DNA of 64,000 nt from Bacillus mobilis (GCF_001884045.1 NZ_MACF01000069.1:1-64000), one strand, 5' to 3'. Shown: positions 15,831 through 25,849, numbered from the stretch's first letter. Notes: a model not told the origin generated them from the sequence alone. Translations and numbers: made by a program.

Positions 15831-16844
15831 TCATCCTATATATTTTGCGTATAATCGTTTTGCTATGTTCACATCATTTGTTCCATGAATAAATGCCCTA
15901 CCATCTGTAAATAAAACGAAACGATATTCATCAATTAGAAATGATAGTAAGTAAAGCGTTTTTTGGACATGTACACTTTTTTGTAATCGTTTTTGAATTT
16001 CGTTTAAATTAAGATCTCTCTTTATTCCTGAACGGATTTGAACTGTATTCCGTCCGCATAGCACTTCCGTTTTCATCTGCGCTTCAAATGCTAGACTTGG
16101 ATACGTTCGTGATGTCCCACAAGATGGACATGTACTTTTTTTCTGTCTATTTACTTTTAATGAGAGATGTTGATTGTTCCAAATATCAAATGATAACATC
16201 GTACCTCTGAGCGACTCATAATCATCCACCAATATTTTCATCGCCTCTGTCACTTGATGAGCAACGACCATCTGTACAGCTGGCTGAATAATTCCGGCTG
16301 TATCACATGTTGCACCGCCCATAGGATGATCCATTAGACAGCGAAAACATGGTGTTTCCCCAGGAAGAATTGTATACGTTACACCGTAACTCCCAATACA
16401 TCCGCCGTATATCCAAGGTATATTCTCTTTTTGTGAAATGTCATTTATAAGTAGACGCGTATCGAAATTGTCGGTCGCATCTATTATGAGATTCACTTCT
16501 TTTATTAACCCTTCTATCTCTTGCATCGTGACATCTGTTACAACTGGTACAATTTCCACTTCAGAATTAATCTTTCTTAAATGTTCTGTCGCTGCAATTG
16601 CTTTCGGTTTGCACTGCTGTGCATCTTCTTCTGTATATAACTGTTGCCGCTGTAAATTACTCCATTCGACGTAGTCACGATCGGCAATTGTTAATTTCCC
16701 AATTCCCATCCTAACGAGCGCTTCTGCATTCGCAGCCCCTAGTGCACCCGCACCGATTAGGAGCACATGCTTTTCTCTCATTTTTCTTTGTCCTATTTCA
16801 CCAATCCCAGAAAACAATACTTGCCTTGAATATCGCTCTTGCAT
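15831..16844 (-). CDS. moeB: MoeB/ThiF-type sulfur-carrier adenylyltransferase
   Basis: This 337-aa E1-like enzyme adenylates the MoaD C-terminus. Seen: RYSRQVLFSGIGEIGQRKM opening, nucleotide-binding GAGALGAANAEALVRMG, DRDYVEWSNLQRQ, DATDNFDTRLLIND, zinc-site cysteine pairs (CFRC and CPSC) and the GATCDTAGI segment. The C-terminal 90 residues are not a rhodanese domain as in some fused MoeB proteins and look like a short lineage-specific tail. Its position next to moaA, moeA, moaE and moaD favours MoeB over ThiF. Confidence 0.92.
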   Translation of the reverse strand: MQERYSRQVLFSGIGEIGQRKMREKHVLLIGAGALGAANAEALVRMGIGKLTIADRDYVEWSNLQRQQLYTEEDAQQCKPKAIAATEHLRKINSEVEIVPVVTDVTMQEIEGLIKEVNLIIDATDNFDTRLLINDISQKENIPWIYGGCIGSYGVTYTILPGETPCFRCLMDHPMGGATCDTAGIIQPAVQMVVAHQVTEAMKILVDDYESLRGTMLSFDIWNNQHLSLKVNRQKKSTCPSCGTSRTYPSLAFEAQMKTEVLCGRNTVQIRSGIKRDLNLNEIQKRLQKSVHVQKTLYLLSFLIDEYRFVLFTDGRAFIHGTNDVNIAKRLYAKYIG

Positions 16845-16861
16845 AGAGAATCCTCCTTTCG

Positions 16862-17875
16862 CTATCCGCCAATGTATGACATTTCAACTTTTGGACGTTT
16901 ATTTGTACTTTCCGCCGTTCTTTCATCTGAATATCGATCTGCTCTATATCGCCACGTATGTTGTAAAATTTTTAATAGTGATGCATCAGAAATATTTTCT
17001 CGAAGAAGCGCTCGTAAATCCGTTCCTTTCGTTCCAAATAGGCACGTAAAAAACTTGCCGTCTGCCGAAATACGAGCTCTCGTACAAGAAGAACAAAATG
17101 ACTCTGATACTGAAGTAATAAATCCAACTTCTGAATCGCTCCCTACATATCGATACAATTTCGCAACTTCTCCAAAGTAACGAGGTGGAACAGGCTCAAT
17201 TGGATATACTCGATTAATCTTCTCTATTAATTGTTCCTTCGTAATAACTTGTTCAAAATTCCATCCGTTCGTACTGCCTACATCCATAAACTCGATAAAA
17301 CGGAGCTGGGTTTCTTGTTCTTTAAAATAACGGGCCATATGAAGGATTTGACTATCATTCATTCCTTTTTTTACGACCATATTTACCTTTACTTCTAATC
17401 CAGCAGCCTTTGCTGCTTCAATTCCTTTCAGTACAGGTTTTGTACTTACATTTCTTCCGTTAATTTTTTTGAAGGCGTGGTCCTCTATCGCATCTAAACT
17501 AATATTTACACGTTTTAATCCCGCCTCTTTTAGCGCCTTAGCGTGTTTTGCTAAATGAATACCGTTTGTTGTGAGCCCAATGTCTTTTAAACCTTCTAAC
17601 TTTGTAAGTCTTGCGATTAACTGCGGTAAGTCTTTACGCAATAAAGGTTCGCCGCCAGTAAGCCTAATTTTATTGACTCCCATACTTATAAACAGTCTTG
17701 CTAATCTTTCTATTTCATCGAACGTTAATAAAAACTCTTCTTGTAAAAAAGCGTAATCAGGCCCGAACACTTCAGCAGGCATACAATATGTGCACCTAAA
17801 ATTACAACGATCAATAACTGAAATACGTAAATCTTGAAGTGGCCGTTCTAAAGAATCTTTCATTTTCTCGTGCAT
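16862..17875 (-). CDS. moaA: GTP 3',8-cyclase, molybdenum cofactor biosynthesis
   Basis: This 337-aa radical-SAM enzyme makes 3',8-cyclo-GTP with MoaC downstream. Seen: the radical-SAM motif [10 protein letters not shown] (C-x3-C-x2-C) near residue 25, [19 protein letters not shown], and the C-terminal second [4Fe-4S] motif [18 protein letters not shown]. The protein ends in MSYIGG; the usual conserved C-terminal GG is present. It is the first gene of the cofactor operon, behind an FNR-type promoter, so cofactor synthesis and nitrate reductase are switched on together. Confidence 0.96.
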   Translation of the reverse strand: MHEKMKDSLERPLQDLRISVIDRCNFRCTYCMPAEVFGPDYAFLQEEFLLTFDEIERLARLFISMGVNKIRLTGGEPLLRKDLPQLIARLTKLEGLKDIGLTTNGIHLAKHAKALKEAGLKRVNISLDAIEDHAFKKINGRNVSTKPVLKGIEAAKAAGLEVKVNMVVKKGMNDSQILHMARYFKEQETQLRFIEFMDVGSTNGWNFEQVITKEQLIEKINRVYPIEPVPPRYFGEVAKLYRYVGSDSEVGFITSVSESFCSSCTRARISADGKFFTCLFGTKGTDLRALLRENISDASLLKILQHTWRYRADRYSDERTAESTNKRPKVEMSYIGG

Positions 17876-17934
17876 CTATATCCCTTCTTTTCTGCTGCAA
17901 TCCTTAGTAAGCTTTCAATTTTTTATTTGCCTTT

Positions 17935-17977
17935 ATTATAAAAAATAAGCTACACATTCAATGTGACTTTTCTCACA
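17935..17977 (-). promoter_or_regulatory. FNR-type promoter of the moaA operon
   Basis: TGTGACTTTTCTCACA (17962-17977) matches TGTGA-N6-TCACA. On the minus strand a perfect TATAAT (17935-17940) is centred 32 bp away, so the box sits near -41.5 of moaA. Confidence 0.82.
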
Positions 17978-17999
17978 TCACTTTCCCCATTCAAAAATT

Positions 18000-18008
18000 C
18001 TTCACAAA
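18000..18008 (-). promoter_or_regulatory. ResD-like box in the moaA-fnr intergenic region
   Basis: Minus-strand TTTGTGAAG matches the ResD half-site TTTGTGAAT at 8 of 9 positions. It could serve fnr or moaA. ResD control of fnr is reported for B. cereus; the match alone is weak. Confidence 0.35.
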
Positions 18009-18153
18009 TCTGTTCGAATTTTGTTCACATCTTCAGCCCCTACTCCTTACGGTCATTGAAATTTCACTTTTTTTCAAAAATATCTCTTGCATTTTCATCA
18101 TAATTACATTCAAAATAAGAAATATATTGTTAACGAGAAGAAAGGTGATCGCT

Positions 18154-18846
18154 GTGGCAAACAGTATGACATTATCTCAAGATTTAAAGGAATTACTTGC
18201 ATCTGTTGAATATAAAATGCAAATTAAAAAAGGAAGTTTTATTTTTCAAGAAGGTATGGAGGCAACCGAACTCTATATCATCCACACAGGAAAAGTACAA
18301 ATTAGTAAATTAAGTGCTGATGGGCAGGAATTGACACTCCGCATTTGTTCGGCATATGACATTATTGGAGAATTAACATTGTTCACGGACAATGCGAAGT
18401 ATTTATTAAATTCAAAATGCCTTGAAGATGTGGAAGTAGGCGTTATAAAGCGTGAAGCATTAGAAAAAGAATTACTCCAAAAGCCGGCACTTGTATTTGA
18501 ATTTATGAAATGGATTAGTGAACATTTAAGAAGAATGCAGACGAAGTTTCGAGATTTAGTATTACATGGCAAAAAAGGTGCCCTGTATTCTACTCTCATT
18601 CGAATGACAAATAGTTATGGTGTGTTAAAAGAAAATGGTATTCTCATCGATTTACCTTTAACGAATCAAGAACTTGCTAATTTCTGTGCAACTTCACGTG
18701 AAAGTGTAAATCGAATGTTAAATGAATTAAAAAAGCAAGGTACACTTTCTATTCATAAAGGAAAGATTACAATCCACGATTTACAATTTTTAAAACGTGA
18801 AATTGCTTGTGAAGATTGCTCTGCTTCTGTTTGTAGCATTGATTAG
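18154..18846 (+). CDS. fnr: Anaerobic regulator Fnr (Crp/Fnr family)
   Basis: This 230-aa protein has an N-terminal cyclic-nucleotide-type beta barrel (KKGSFIFQEGMEATELYI), a long dimer helix, and a C-terminal winged helix with recognition segment CATSRESVNRMLNELKKQG. Three cysteines at the very C-terminus (CEDCSASVC; Cys 219, 222, 227) match the Bacillus arrangement, where the [4Fe-4S] cluster is at the C-terminus rather than the N-terminus as in E. coli. The frame opens earlier at a TTG, but GTG at 18154 has the AAAGGTG ribosome site and gives the known length. It is the likely activator of scdA, nirB, moaA and narG in this window. Confidence 0.95.
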   Translation: MANSMTLSQDLKELLASVEYKMQIKKGSFIFQEGMEATELYIIHTGKVQISKLSADGQELTLRICSAYDIIGELTLFTDNAKYLLNSKCLEDVEVGVIKREALEKELLQKPALVFEFMKWISEHLRRMQTKFRDLVLHGKKGALYSTLIRMTNSYGVLKENGILIDLPLTNQELANFCATSRESVNRMLNELKKQGTLSIHKGKITIHDLQFLKREIACEDCSASVCSID

Positions 18847-18866
18847 CATCTTATTTAAGTACTTAT

Positions 18867-18918
18867 ACTTATAAAGAAAGCCGAGGTCTCCAATTAGATC
18901 TCGGCTTTCTTTATAAGT
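18867..18918. terminator. Bidirectional terminator between fnr and narI
   Basis: A 23-bp stem with one G-T pair (18867-18889 / 18896-18918) contains AAAGAAAGCCGAG / CTCGGCTTTCTTT, so each strand ends with a T-rich arm. It serves both converging transcripts. Confidence 0.9.
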
Positions 18919-18939
18919 TACTAAACATATAGAACAAAA

Positions 18940-19629
18940 TTATTTTTTCAATTCATTTGGAATACGTCTTCTGTAAATTACATAACTACGGCTTACGTAT
19001 TTAATTGGAGCACTAAATACATGTACTAGTCTAGTAAATGGCCATACTGCGAATAGACCCATACCTGCAATTATATGAATTTTAAACCATACTGGCACTT
19101 CCGTCATATACTCAACTTTCGGTTGAAAAATAAAGAGACTTCGGAACCAAGGACCGATCGTTGTACGATAATCAAACCCTTTTGAGTCAATGTTTAAAAA
19201 TGTTGAAGAAAGTCCTGCTAGCATTACGATAAGTAATAATATAAGCGCAATATAATCTCCCTTTGTACTCGTTGCAATGATACGTTTTACTGTTACGCGG
19301 CGGTACGTTAATATAATTAAACCGATAATAGAAGCAATACCAGCCGGAAGTCCAAAACTAATTGCCATTATGTGATACATATGCTCAGAAATACCTATTG
19401 AACGGTATACAGCTTCTGGAATTAAAATCCCCATGACATGACCGCCAATTACGAACATAATCCCAAAATGGAATAGTAGACTTCCGATTCGGAGCATTTT
19501 CTTTTCTAATAGTTCACTAGATTTTGATGTCCATCCAAATTGATCATAGTTGTATCTGAAAATATGTCCACCGATAAAGATTGTAAAAATGATATAGGGA
19601 AACAATACCCATAGAAATTGATCCATCAT
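18940..19629 (-). CDS. narI: Respiratory nitrate reductase gamma subunit (cytochrome b)
   Basis: This 229-aa membrane subunit has five helices and binds two b hemes that pass electrons from menaquinol to NarH. Heme-ligand candidates are His in LLFHFGIMFVIGGHVMGI and in HIIAGMGLFAVW...RLVHVFSAP. The frame extends 13 codons upstream, but the ATG used here follows AAAGGAG at normal distance and gives the usual MMDQFLWVLFPY start. It is the last gene of narGHJI. Confidence 0.94.
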   Translation of the reverse strand: MMDQFLWVLFPYIIFTIFIGGHIFRYNYDQFGWTSKSSELLEKKMLRIGSLLFHFGIMFVIGGHVMGILIPEAVYRSIGISEHMYHIMAISFGLPAGIASIIGLIILTYRRVTVKRIIATSTKGDYIALILLLIVMLAGLSSTFLNIDSKGFDYRTTIGPWFRSLFIFQPKVEYMTEVPVWFKIHIIAGMGLFAVWPFTRLVHVFSAPIKYVSRSYVIYRRRIPNELKK

Positions 19630-19646
19630 TTTGACAACTCTCCTTT

Positions 19647-20177
19647 CTAATTTGTCTGTACACCCCATGTATCGATAGCGAGTAGAACAGCCGCAAGAAT
19701 TGGTTCATACATACTATCTGCTTCTTTTAACTGAACGTGTAATGCTTGTATGTTTTCCTTGTATTTACTCATAATTGGTTCACTGTCTTGCTCATTTGCA
19801 TTTGCAAAAAACTCTAGTAAAAGAGGTAAATAATCAGGTAGTTCTTTATCTGTTACTTCAAAACCAGATTTTTTATAATGCTGCTTTAACTCTAGTAATT
19901 CAATACCTCTTTCTCTTTGTTCACCAGTGTTCATATACGTTAAATACATATTAGTCTTTTTACCAAAATCAAATGTATATACGTAACTATCAATAAGTTG
20001 ATCGTTCGTTTTATTTAGTACTTGTTCTATAAATGTTGTAAGTGGAGCTCTAACTTCGTCCTGCTCAATTGCTTCAACCTCTTCTTGTAATTCAACTAAA
20101 GCTTCTCTCCACCCGATTTCCGGGTAGGAGAGAAGGAATGAAGAACACGAAAAAGCAGTTTGTAAACTTTGTTTCAT
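19647..20177 (-). CDS. narJ: Nitrate reductase assembly chaperone
   Basis: This 176-aa protein of the TorD/NarJ family is required for molybdenum-cofactor insertion into NarG and membrane attachment, and is not part of the final enzyme. Seen: an all-helical sequence with SCSSFLLSYPEIGWR near the start, YVYTFDFGKKTNMYLT and the conserved ELPDYLPLLLEF. The operon position between narH and narI is the usual one. Confidence 0.93.
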   Translation of the reverse strand: MKQSLQTAFSCSSFLLSYPEIGWREALVELQEEVEAIEQDEVRAPLTTFIEQVLNKTNDQLIDSYVYTFDFGKKTNMYLTYMNTGEQRERGIELLELKQHYKKSGFEVTDKELPDYLPLLLEFFANANEQDSEPIMSKYKENIQALHVQLKEADSMYEPILAAVLLAIDTWGVQTN

Positions 20178-20196
20178 ATTTTTCCGCCCCCATTAT

Positions 20197-21672
20197 TTAA
20201 GAAATTGTCATACAAGATCCTGGGCCACCTGCGAAGGATAAACCACAGCTTCCTTGTTCGTTATATAAATCTGCAACTTGTTCGCGGTGAGACGTTGGGA
20301 TTACGAAGCGATCTTTATATTTTGCAATCGCAAGAAGTCGATACATATCTTCTACATCCTGTTTCGTTAAACCGATTTCTTTTAATACAGCTTCATTTGG
20401 TTCTTTATTAATTTGAAGTGCTCTCATATGTGTTCGCATAACAGCCATTTTTTTCAATGTAAGACGAATATGTGATTCATCTCCTGCAGTGAGTAAATTC
20501 GCTAAATATTGAATTGGAATACGCATATTATCAATAGCAGGGAAAATTTCTTCTGCTTTCCAGTTACTACCTTTTCCCTCCACCATGTTCATAATCGGGC
20601 TAAGCGGCGGGATATACCAAACCATCGGCATAGTACGATACTCCGGGTGAAGAGGTAGAGCGATTTTCCAATCAATAATCATTTTATAGATTGGTGACTG
20701 TTGTGCCGCTTTAATCCATTCTTCAGGAATCCCTTGCTTTTTCGCTTCAGCTGCTACTTCTGGATCATTTGGATCTAAGAAAACCGTAAGCTGAGATTCA
20801 TATAAATCTGTTTCATTTTCAACAGAAGCCGCTTCTTTTACTTTGTCAGCGTCATATAGCATTACCCCAATGTATCGAATACGCCCTACACATGTTTCCG
20901 AACAAATTGTAGGCATACCCGCTTCAATACGAGGGAAACACATTGTACATTTTTCAGCTTTATTCGTTTGCCAGTTAAAGTACACTTTTTTATATGGACA
21001 AGAAGATACGCAGAATCTCCATGCACGACATGCATTTTGATCGACAAGAACAATCCCATCTTCTTCACGTTTATACATCGCACCAGATGGACAAGAGGAT
21101 ACACAAGATGGATTCATACAATGTTCGCATATGCGCGGTAAATACATCATAAAGACATTTTCAAAATCTGTTTTAATTTCTTCTTCCATTTTCTTTACGT
21201 TCGGATCTTGTAATCCTGTTATATGTCCACCAGCTAAATCATCTTCCCAGTTTGGACCCCATTCAATTTTGTCGATAAATTCACCCGTAATTGCTGATTT
21301 CGGACGAGCAACTGGCTGATGCTTACGCTGCGGACTATTTGTTAACGTTTCATAATCATAGTTCCAAGGTTCAAAGTAATCATCAATGGTTGGTTGATCT
21401 GGATTATGGAAAATATTCATAAGGCGCTTCATTTTCGAACCGGATTTCAGCTGAATTTCACCATTTTTCAATTCCCAGCCGCCTTTATATTTCTCCTGAT
21501 CTTCCCATTGTTTCGGATAACCAATACCAGGTTTCGTTTCTACGTTATTGAAGTACATATATTCAGCACCTGGACGATTTGTCCAGGTGTTTTTGCATGT
21601 TACACTACAAGTATGGCAGCCGATGCATTTATCTAGGTTCATTACCATTCCGACTTGTGCTTTAATCTTCAA
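20197..21672 (-). CDS. narH: Respiratory nitrate reductase beta subunit
   Basis: This 491-aa iron-sulfur subunit carries three [4Fe-4S] and one [3Fe-4S] centre. Seen: CIGCHTCSVTCKN at residue 16 onward, CEHCMNPSCVSSCP, CRAWRFCVSSCP (Trp in place of one Cys, the signature of the [3Fe-4S] centre), and CTMCFPR with CSETCVGR. The start is a TTG overlapping the end of narG by 11 bases; AAGGAGGT precedes it at a workable distance and no better ATG is present before the first cysteine motif. It transfers electrons from NarI hemes to NarG. Confidence 0.96.
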   Translation of the reverse strand: MKIKAQVGMVMNLDKCIGCHTCSVTCKNTWTNRPGAEYMYFNNVETKPGIGYPKQWEDQEKYKGGWELKNGEIQLKSGSKMKRLMNIFHNPDQPTIDDYFEPWNYDYETLTNSPQRKHQPVARPKSAITGEFIDKIEWGPNWEDDLAGGHITGLQDPNVKKMEEEIKTDFENVFMMYLPRICEHCMNPSCVSSCPSGAMYKREEDGIVLVDQNACRAWRFCVSSCPYKKVYFNWQTNKAEKCTMCFPRIEAGMPTICSETCVGRIRYIGVMLYDADKVKEAASVENETDLYESQLTVFLDPNDPEVAAEAKKQGIPEEWIKAAQQSPIYKMIIDWKIALPLHPEYRTMPMVWYIPPLSPIMNMVEGKGSNWKAEEIFPAIDNMRIPIQYLANLLTAGDESHIRLTLKKMAVMRTHMRALQINKEPNEAVLKEIGLTKQDVEDMYRLLAIAKYKDRFVIPTSHREQVADLYNEQGSCGLSFAGGPGSCMTIS

Positions 21673-24600
21673 GCCAATCTACCTCCTTCAGTTTACGAAT
21701 TACTACGTTTAGGTCACGCTGATTACCAGTCGGACCATAATAGTTAAATCCATAGCTTAATTGGCCATATCCACCAATCATATGTGTCGGTTTTACGTGA
21801 ATACGAGTTGGACTATTATGCGTTCCCCCGCGGTTACTTGTTAATTTCGTACCAGGTACGTTTATATGACGATCTTGCGCATGGTGCATAAACGCCATTC
21901 CTCTCGGTATACGATGCGTTACAACAGCACGTGCTACAACAACACCGTTACGGTTAAAGCACTCGATCCAATCATTATCCGCAACGCCAGCTTCTTCAGC
22001 ATCCTCTTTATTCATCCAAACGGTTGGACCACCTCTAAACAGCGTTAACATCGGTAATGAATCGAAATACATACTATGAATTGACCACTTATTATGCGGC
22101 GTTAAATAATTTAATGTAATCTCTTTTCCTTCTACTTCAGGTCGTGATTTACGGAACGGTTTATGTTGCAGAATTGGTTTAAATGTAGCCATCGTTTCAC
22201 CAAATTCTTTCATCATGTCATGATCTAAATAGAAAGATTGTCGTCCAGTGATTGTTCTCCAAGGAATAAGGCGTTCCACATTTGTTGTAAATGGTGAGTA
22301 ACGGCGTCCACCTTTTTCTGAACCTGTAAAGGCCGGAGAAGTAATTACCGTTTTTGGCTGCGCTGTAATTTGTTCAAATGTGAAGCATTCTTCTTCACGT
22401 TCTTCTGCTAAATCACGCAGTTTTAAATCCGTTTGTTTTTCAAGTGCTTCCCATGCTTTTACAGCCATATGACCGTTTGTTGTAGAAGAAAGTGTTAATA
22501 CCGCTTCGGCAGCATTAATTGCTTCTTTTATGTCTGGGCAACCTTTCGCAATAGAATCCGTTCGAACGACTCCTAATCGGCTCTTTAATTGCTCATATTC
22601 TTTTTCTGCAGACCAAGAAATCCCTTTCGTACCAATCGGTTGTTTTCCGGTATTTGGTCCTAGCGCAGTCATTTTGTCATAAATCGTTTTATAATCCCTT
22701 TCGACAACATGAATTTGCGGCATCGTTTTACCCGGAATTGGTTCACACTCACCTTTACTCCAGTCTTTAATTTTGCCAAGTGGTTGCGCTAATTCTTGCG
22801 GTGTATCGTGAAGAAGTGGTGTTGCAACAACTTCTTTCATTGGTTCAAGATCGATTTTCTTCGCTAAATCAGACACAGCTTTAGAAAGAGAAGTGAAAAT
22901 GTCCCAGTCAGAGCGTGCTTCCCACGGTGAACCGATTGCTGGATTAAATGGATGTACAAATGGATGCATATCTGTACTACTTAAATCATGCTTTTCATAC
23001 CAAGTTGAAGTTGGTAAGACGATATCAGAATAAAGCGCTGTTCCAGCCATACGGAAATCTAAGTTAATGAGTAAATCAAGCTTCCCTTCTGGCGCTTCTT
23101 CATGCCACTTTATTTCTTCTGGTCGTAACGAATCACTATCGTCATTCATTAATCCATTCGTTGTACCTAACAAATGCTTTAAGAAATACTCGTGACCTTT
23201 ACCAGAACTTGAAATTAAGTTTGCACGCCATACGAATAAGTTGCGCGGGAAGTTATTTTTATTATCAGGATCTTCAATTGCGAATTTCAGTTCTTTATTT
23301 TTTAATTTTTGCGCAACGTATTTTCCGATTTCTTCTTGCGTTGTTGCACCAGCAGCAACAGCTTCTTTATATAATTCAATTCCATTTTTCTCGAATGTTG
23401 GATACGAGGGTAACCAGCCAAGCCTTGCTGCTAATACGTTGTAATCACCGTGATGTTGATAACGAGAATTGCCTTCAACTGGTGATGCTAAATGTCCAAC
23501 TGGTGTATCTTCATAGCGCCATTGATCAGTTACGAAATAGAAGAAAGATGTACCGTTTTGTAATTTCGGTGGCCCTTGCCAATCTTTTGCCATCGCGATT
23601 GTTTGCCATCCTTCCGCTGGTCGCAATTTTTCTTGACCAACATAATGCGCCCAACCACCGCCGTTTACACCTTGCGCTCCGACGAGAAGTACAAGATTTA
23701 AAACGGCGCGATAAATCGTATCAGAGTTAAACCAATGGTTAATACCAGCTCCCATAATAATCATTGAGCGACCATTCGTATCAACAGCATTTTGTGCGAA
23801 CTCACGAGCGATTTGAATAATAAGTTCTCGTTTCACTCCTGTCATTTTTTCTTGCCATGCAGGTGTAAACGGTACGTCATCATTGAAATCTTTCGGTTCT
23901 TGTCCGCCGAGTCCTCGGTTCACGCCGTAATTCGCTAACGTTAAGTCGTATACAGTTGTAACGAACACTTCACCTTCTTCTGTCATAACCTTTTTCACTG
24001 GAATTGTACGTTCTAATATTGTATTTCCATCATCAGAGAAGTACGGAATTTGTACAGTTTGAACACTATCTTCCATTCCAAGTAAAGAAAGACGCGGATT
24101 AATCTTTTCACCGGTTTCTTCATCTTCTAAACGTAAGTTCCATTTCTTTTCGTTATCCCAACGTGACCCCATTGTACCGTGAGGTGTTGCAAAATCATTC
24201 GTGTTCTCGTTCCAAAGTACAGGTTTCCATTCTCCTAACTTCGTTTCGCGTCCAATATCAGAAGCATTTAAGAATCGATCAGCAACGAATTGGTCTCCTT
24301 TTTGTTTCAATGTGACGAAGAAAGGAAAATCAGTATATTGCTTTGCATAGTTTGTGAAGTATTCCACTTGATTATCTACGTAAAATTCTTGTAAGATTAC
24401 GTGCCCCATTGCCATCGCAAGTGCACCATCTGTACCTTGTTTCACACTAATCCAATCATCCGCAAACTTTGTAGATTCAGCGAAGTCAGGACTGACAGAA
24501 ACGACTTTCGTTCCTTTATATCGAACCTCTGCTAAAAAGTGTGCATCTGGTGTTCTCGTCATCGGTACATTTGAACCCCACGTCATAATGTAACCAGAGT

Positions 24601-25345
24601 TATACCAATCGCTACTTTCTGGTACATCTGTTTGATCACCCCAAATTTGCGGAGAAGCTGGTGGTAAATCTGCGTACCAATCATAGAAGCTAAGCATCGG
24701 TCCACCCATAAGTTGCATAAAGCGACTACCAGCTGCATGACTTAACATCGACATAGCTGGAATTGGTGAGAAACCAACATTTCGGTCTGGACCGTATTTC
24801 ATAACTGTGTATAGTAAAGAAGCTGAAACGAGTTGTAACACTTCATCCCAATTCGCACGAATGAATCCCCCTTTACCACGCGCCTGCTTATACGTACGTG
24901 CCTTTTCAGGGTTTTCCACAATGCTCTTCCAAGCATCTAATGGTGACTCGTTATTTTGCAGTTCCTCTTGCCACATATTCCAAAGAACACCACGTACATA
25001 CGGATATTTCACACGAAGTGGACTGTAAATGTACCAAGAGAAACTTGCTCCACGTGGGCATCCTCGCGGTTCAAAATCAGGCATATCAGGACCTGTAGTC
25101 GGATAGTTAAGTTCCTGCCCTTCCCAAGTTACAATTCCATCTTTCACATATATATTCCAGCTACATGAACCAGTACAGTTCACGCCGTGTGTAGAACGAA
25201 TTACTTTATCATGCTGCCAACGCTTTCTGTACACATTCTCCCATTCGCGATCTTCATATGTTTCTTGTGTATGATTATCGTTATAACGATCTATTGGTGA
25301 AAAATATTTTAAACGTCTCATTAGTGCTGAAGATTTCTTCTTCAT
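21662..25345 (-). CDS. narG: Respiratory nitrate reductase alpha subunit
   Basis: This 1227-aa catalytic subunit with molybdo-bis(MGD) and one [4Fe-4S] cluster reduces nitrate to nitrite on the cytoplasmic side. Seen: the N-terminal cluster motif HGVNCTGSCSWNIYVKDG (His plus cysteines), RGASFSWYIYSPLR, SMLSHAAGSRFMQLMGG, TWGSNVPMTRTPDAHF, and the C-terminal NRGGTHNSPTRIHVKPTHM. No twin-arginine signal is evident. A GTG three codons upstream is in frame, but the ATG used here has AAAGGAG eight bases before it. It is the first gene of narGHJI, under an FNR-type promoter. Confidence 0.97.
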   Translation of the reverse strand: MKKKSSALMRRLKYFSPIDRYNDNHTQETYEDREWENVYRKRWQHDKVIRSTHGVNCTGSCSWNIYVKDGIVTWEGQELNYPTTGPDMPDFEPRGCPRGASFSWYIYSPLRVKYPYVRGVLWNMWQEELQNNESPLDAWKSIVENPEKARTYKQARGKGGFIRANWDEVLQLVSASLLYTVMKYGPDRNVGFSPIPAMSMLSHAAGSRFMQLMGGPMLSFYDWYADLPPASPQIWGDQTDVPESSDWYNSGYIMTWGSNVPMTRTPDAHFLAEVRYKGTKVVSVSPDFAESTKFADDWISVKQGTDGALAMAMGHVILQEFYVDNQVEYFTNYAKQYTDFPFFVTLKQKGDQFVADRFLNASDIGRETKLGEWKPVLWNENTNDFATPHGTMGSRWDNEKKWNLRLEDEETGEKINPRLSLLGMEDSVQTVQIPYFSDDGNTILERTIPVKKVMTEEGEVFVTTVYDLTLANYGVNRGLGGQEPKDFNDDVPFTPAWQEKMTGVKRELIIQIAREFAQNAVDTNGRSMIIMGAGINHWFNSDTIYRAVLNLVLLVGAQGVNGGGWAHYVGQEKLRPAEGWQTIAMAKDWQGPPKLQNGTSFFYFVTDQWRYEDTPVGHLASPVEGNSRYQHHGDYNVLAARLGWLPSYPTFEKNGIELYKEAVAAGATTQEEIGKYVAQKLKNKELKFAIEDPDNKNNFPRNLFVWRANLISSSGKGHEYFLKHLLGTTNGLMNDDSDSLRPEEIKWHEEAPEGKLDLLINLDFRMAGTALYSDIVLPTSTWYEKHDLSSTDMHPFVHPFNPAIGSPWEARSDWDIFTSLSKAVSDLAKKIDLEPMKEVVATPLLHDTPQELAQPLGKIKDWSKGECEPIPGKTMPQIHVVERDYKTIYDKMTALGPNTGKQPIGTKGISWSAEKEYEQLKSRLGVVRTDSIAKGCPDIKEAINAAEAVLTLSSTTNGHMAVKAWEALEKQTDLKLRDLAEEREEECFTFEQITAQPKTVITSPAFTGSEKGGRRYSPFTTNVERLIPWRTITGRQSFYLDHDMMKEFGETMATFKPILQHKPFRKSRPEVEGKEITLNYLTPHNKWSIHSMYFDSLPMLTLFRGGPTVWMNKEDAEEAGVADNDWIECFNRNGVVVARAVVTHRIPRGMAFMHHAQDRHINVPGTKLTSNRGGTHNSPTRIHVKPTHMIGGYGQLSYGFNYYGPTGNQRDLNVVIRKLKEVDWLED

Positions 25346-25384
25346 ACTGTTCACTCCTTTAATACGTCTCTCTTACATACCCTT

Positions 25385-25427
25385 ACTATAAGAGAGGTTG
25401 TAAAATACAGATGTGACATTTCGCACA
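25385..25427 (-). promoter_or_regulatory. FNR-type promoter of narGHJI
   Basis: TGTGACATTTCGCACA (25412-25427) matches the FNR palindrome at nine of ten positions. Minus-strand TATAGT (25385-25390) is centred 32 bp from the box centre, the same geometry as nirB and moaA. Confidence 0.8.
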
Positions 25428-25849
25428 GTTCAAGAGATTGTCAAAATTTCAGTAAAAAATAATTTTGTGAGAAAATCTTTTGTTCCGTTGTGAAGATTTA
25501 TGGTTAATCTTAATTATTAGGAGAATAGTATTTTGAGGGATCGACTATTTTGCAAAAGAAAAAACGCAGGAGATATTCCTACGTTTTTCTTTATAAATAT
25601 ATGAAACAGAGTTTTGAATTTTCTCTTCACGATATTATTTTATATCAAGACATATTTCACATTAAACTACAAATCATTATTTACCATATTGCCCTTAGTT
25701 ACGGAAACAATTATACTAGATGTAATCAGAATAAATAATCTGAATATTCTTAGAATTAAAGATAAAATCTTTATACCCGTAATTAGATTGATACATTCTA
25801 TTTTCCACTAAATAGATTAAAAAACGATAATAACATTAGGAGGATTACG
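25428..25849. other. Intergenic region between narG and the MoxR operon
   Basis: About 420 bp of AT-rich sequence. A hairpin with one mismatch (AAAAACGCAGGA 25560-25571 / TCCTACGTTTTT 25577-25588) is flanked by T-rich sequence on both strands and could act as a terminator for an unassigned short transcript. Small frames here lack ribosome sites. The MoxR promoter should lie in the last 150 bp, but I could not choose one. Confidence 0.5.

Noticed and set aside
23161-23730. 189-aa plus-strand frame inside narG
   Set aside because: Lies wholly antisense to conserved narG sequence and has no ribosome site; the protein text looks random.
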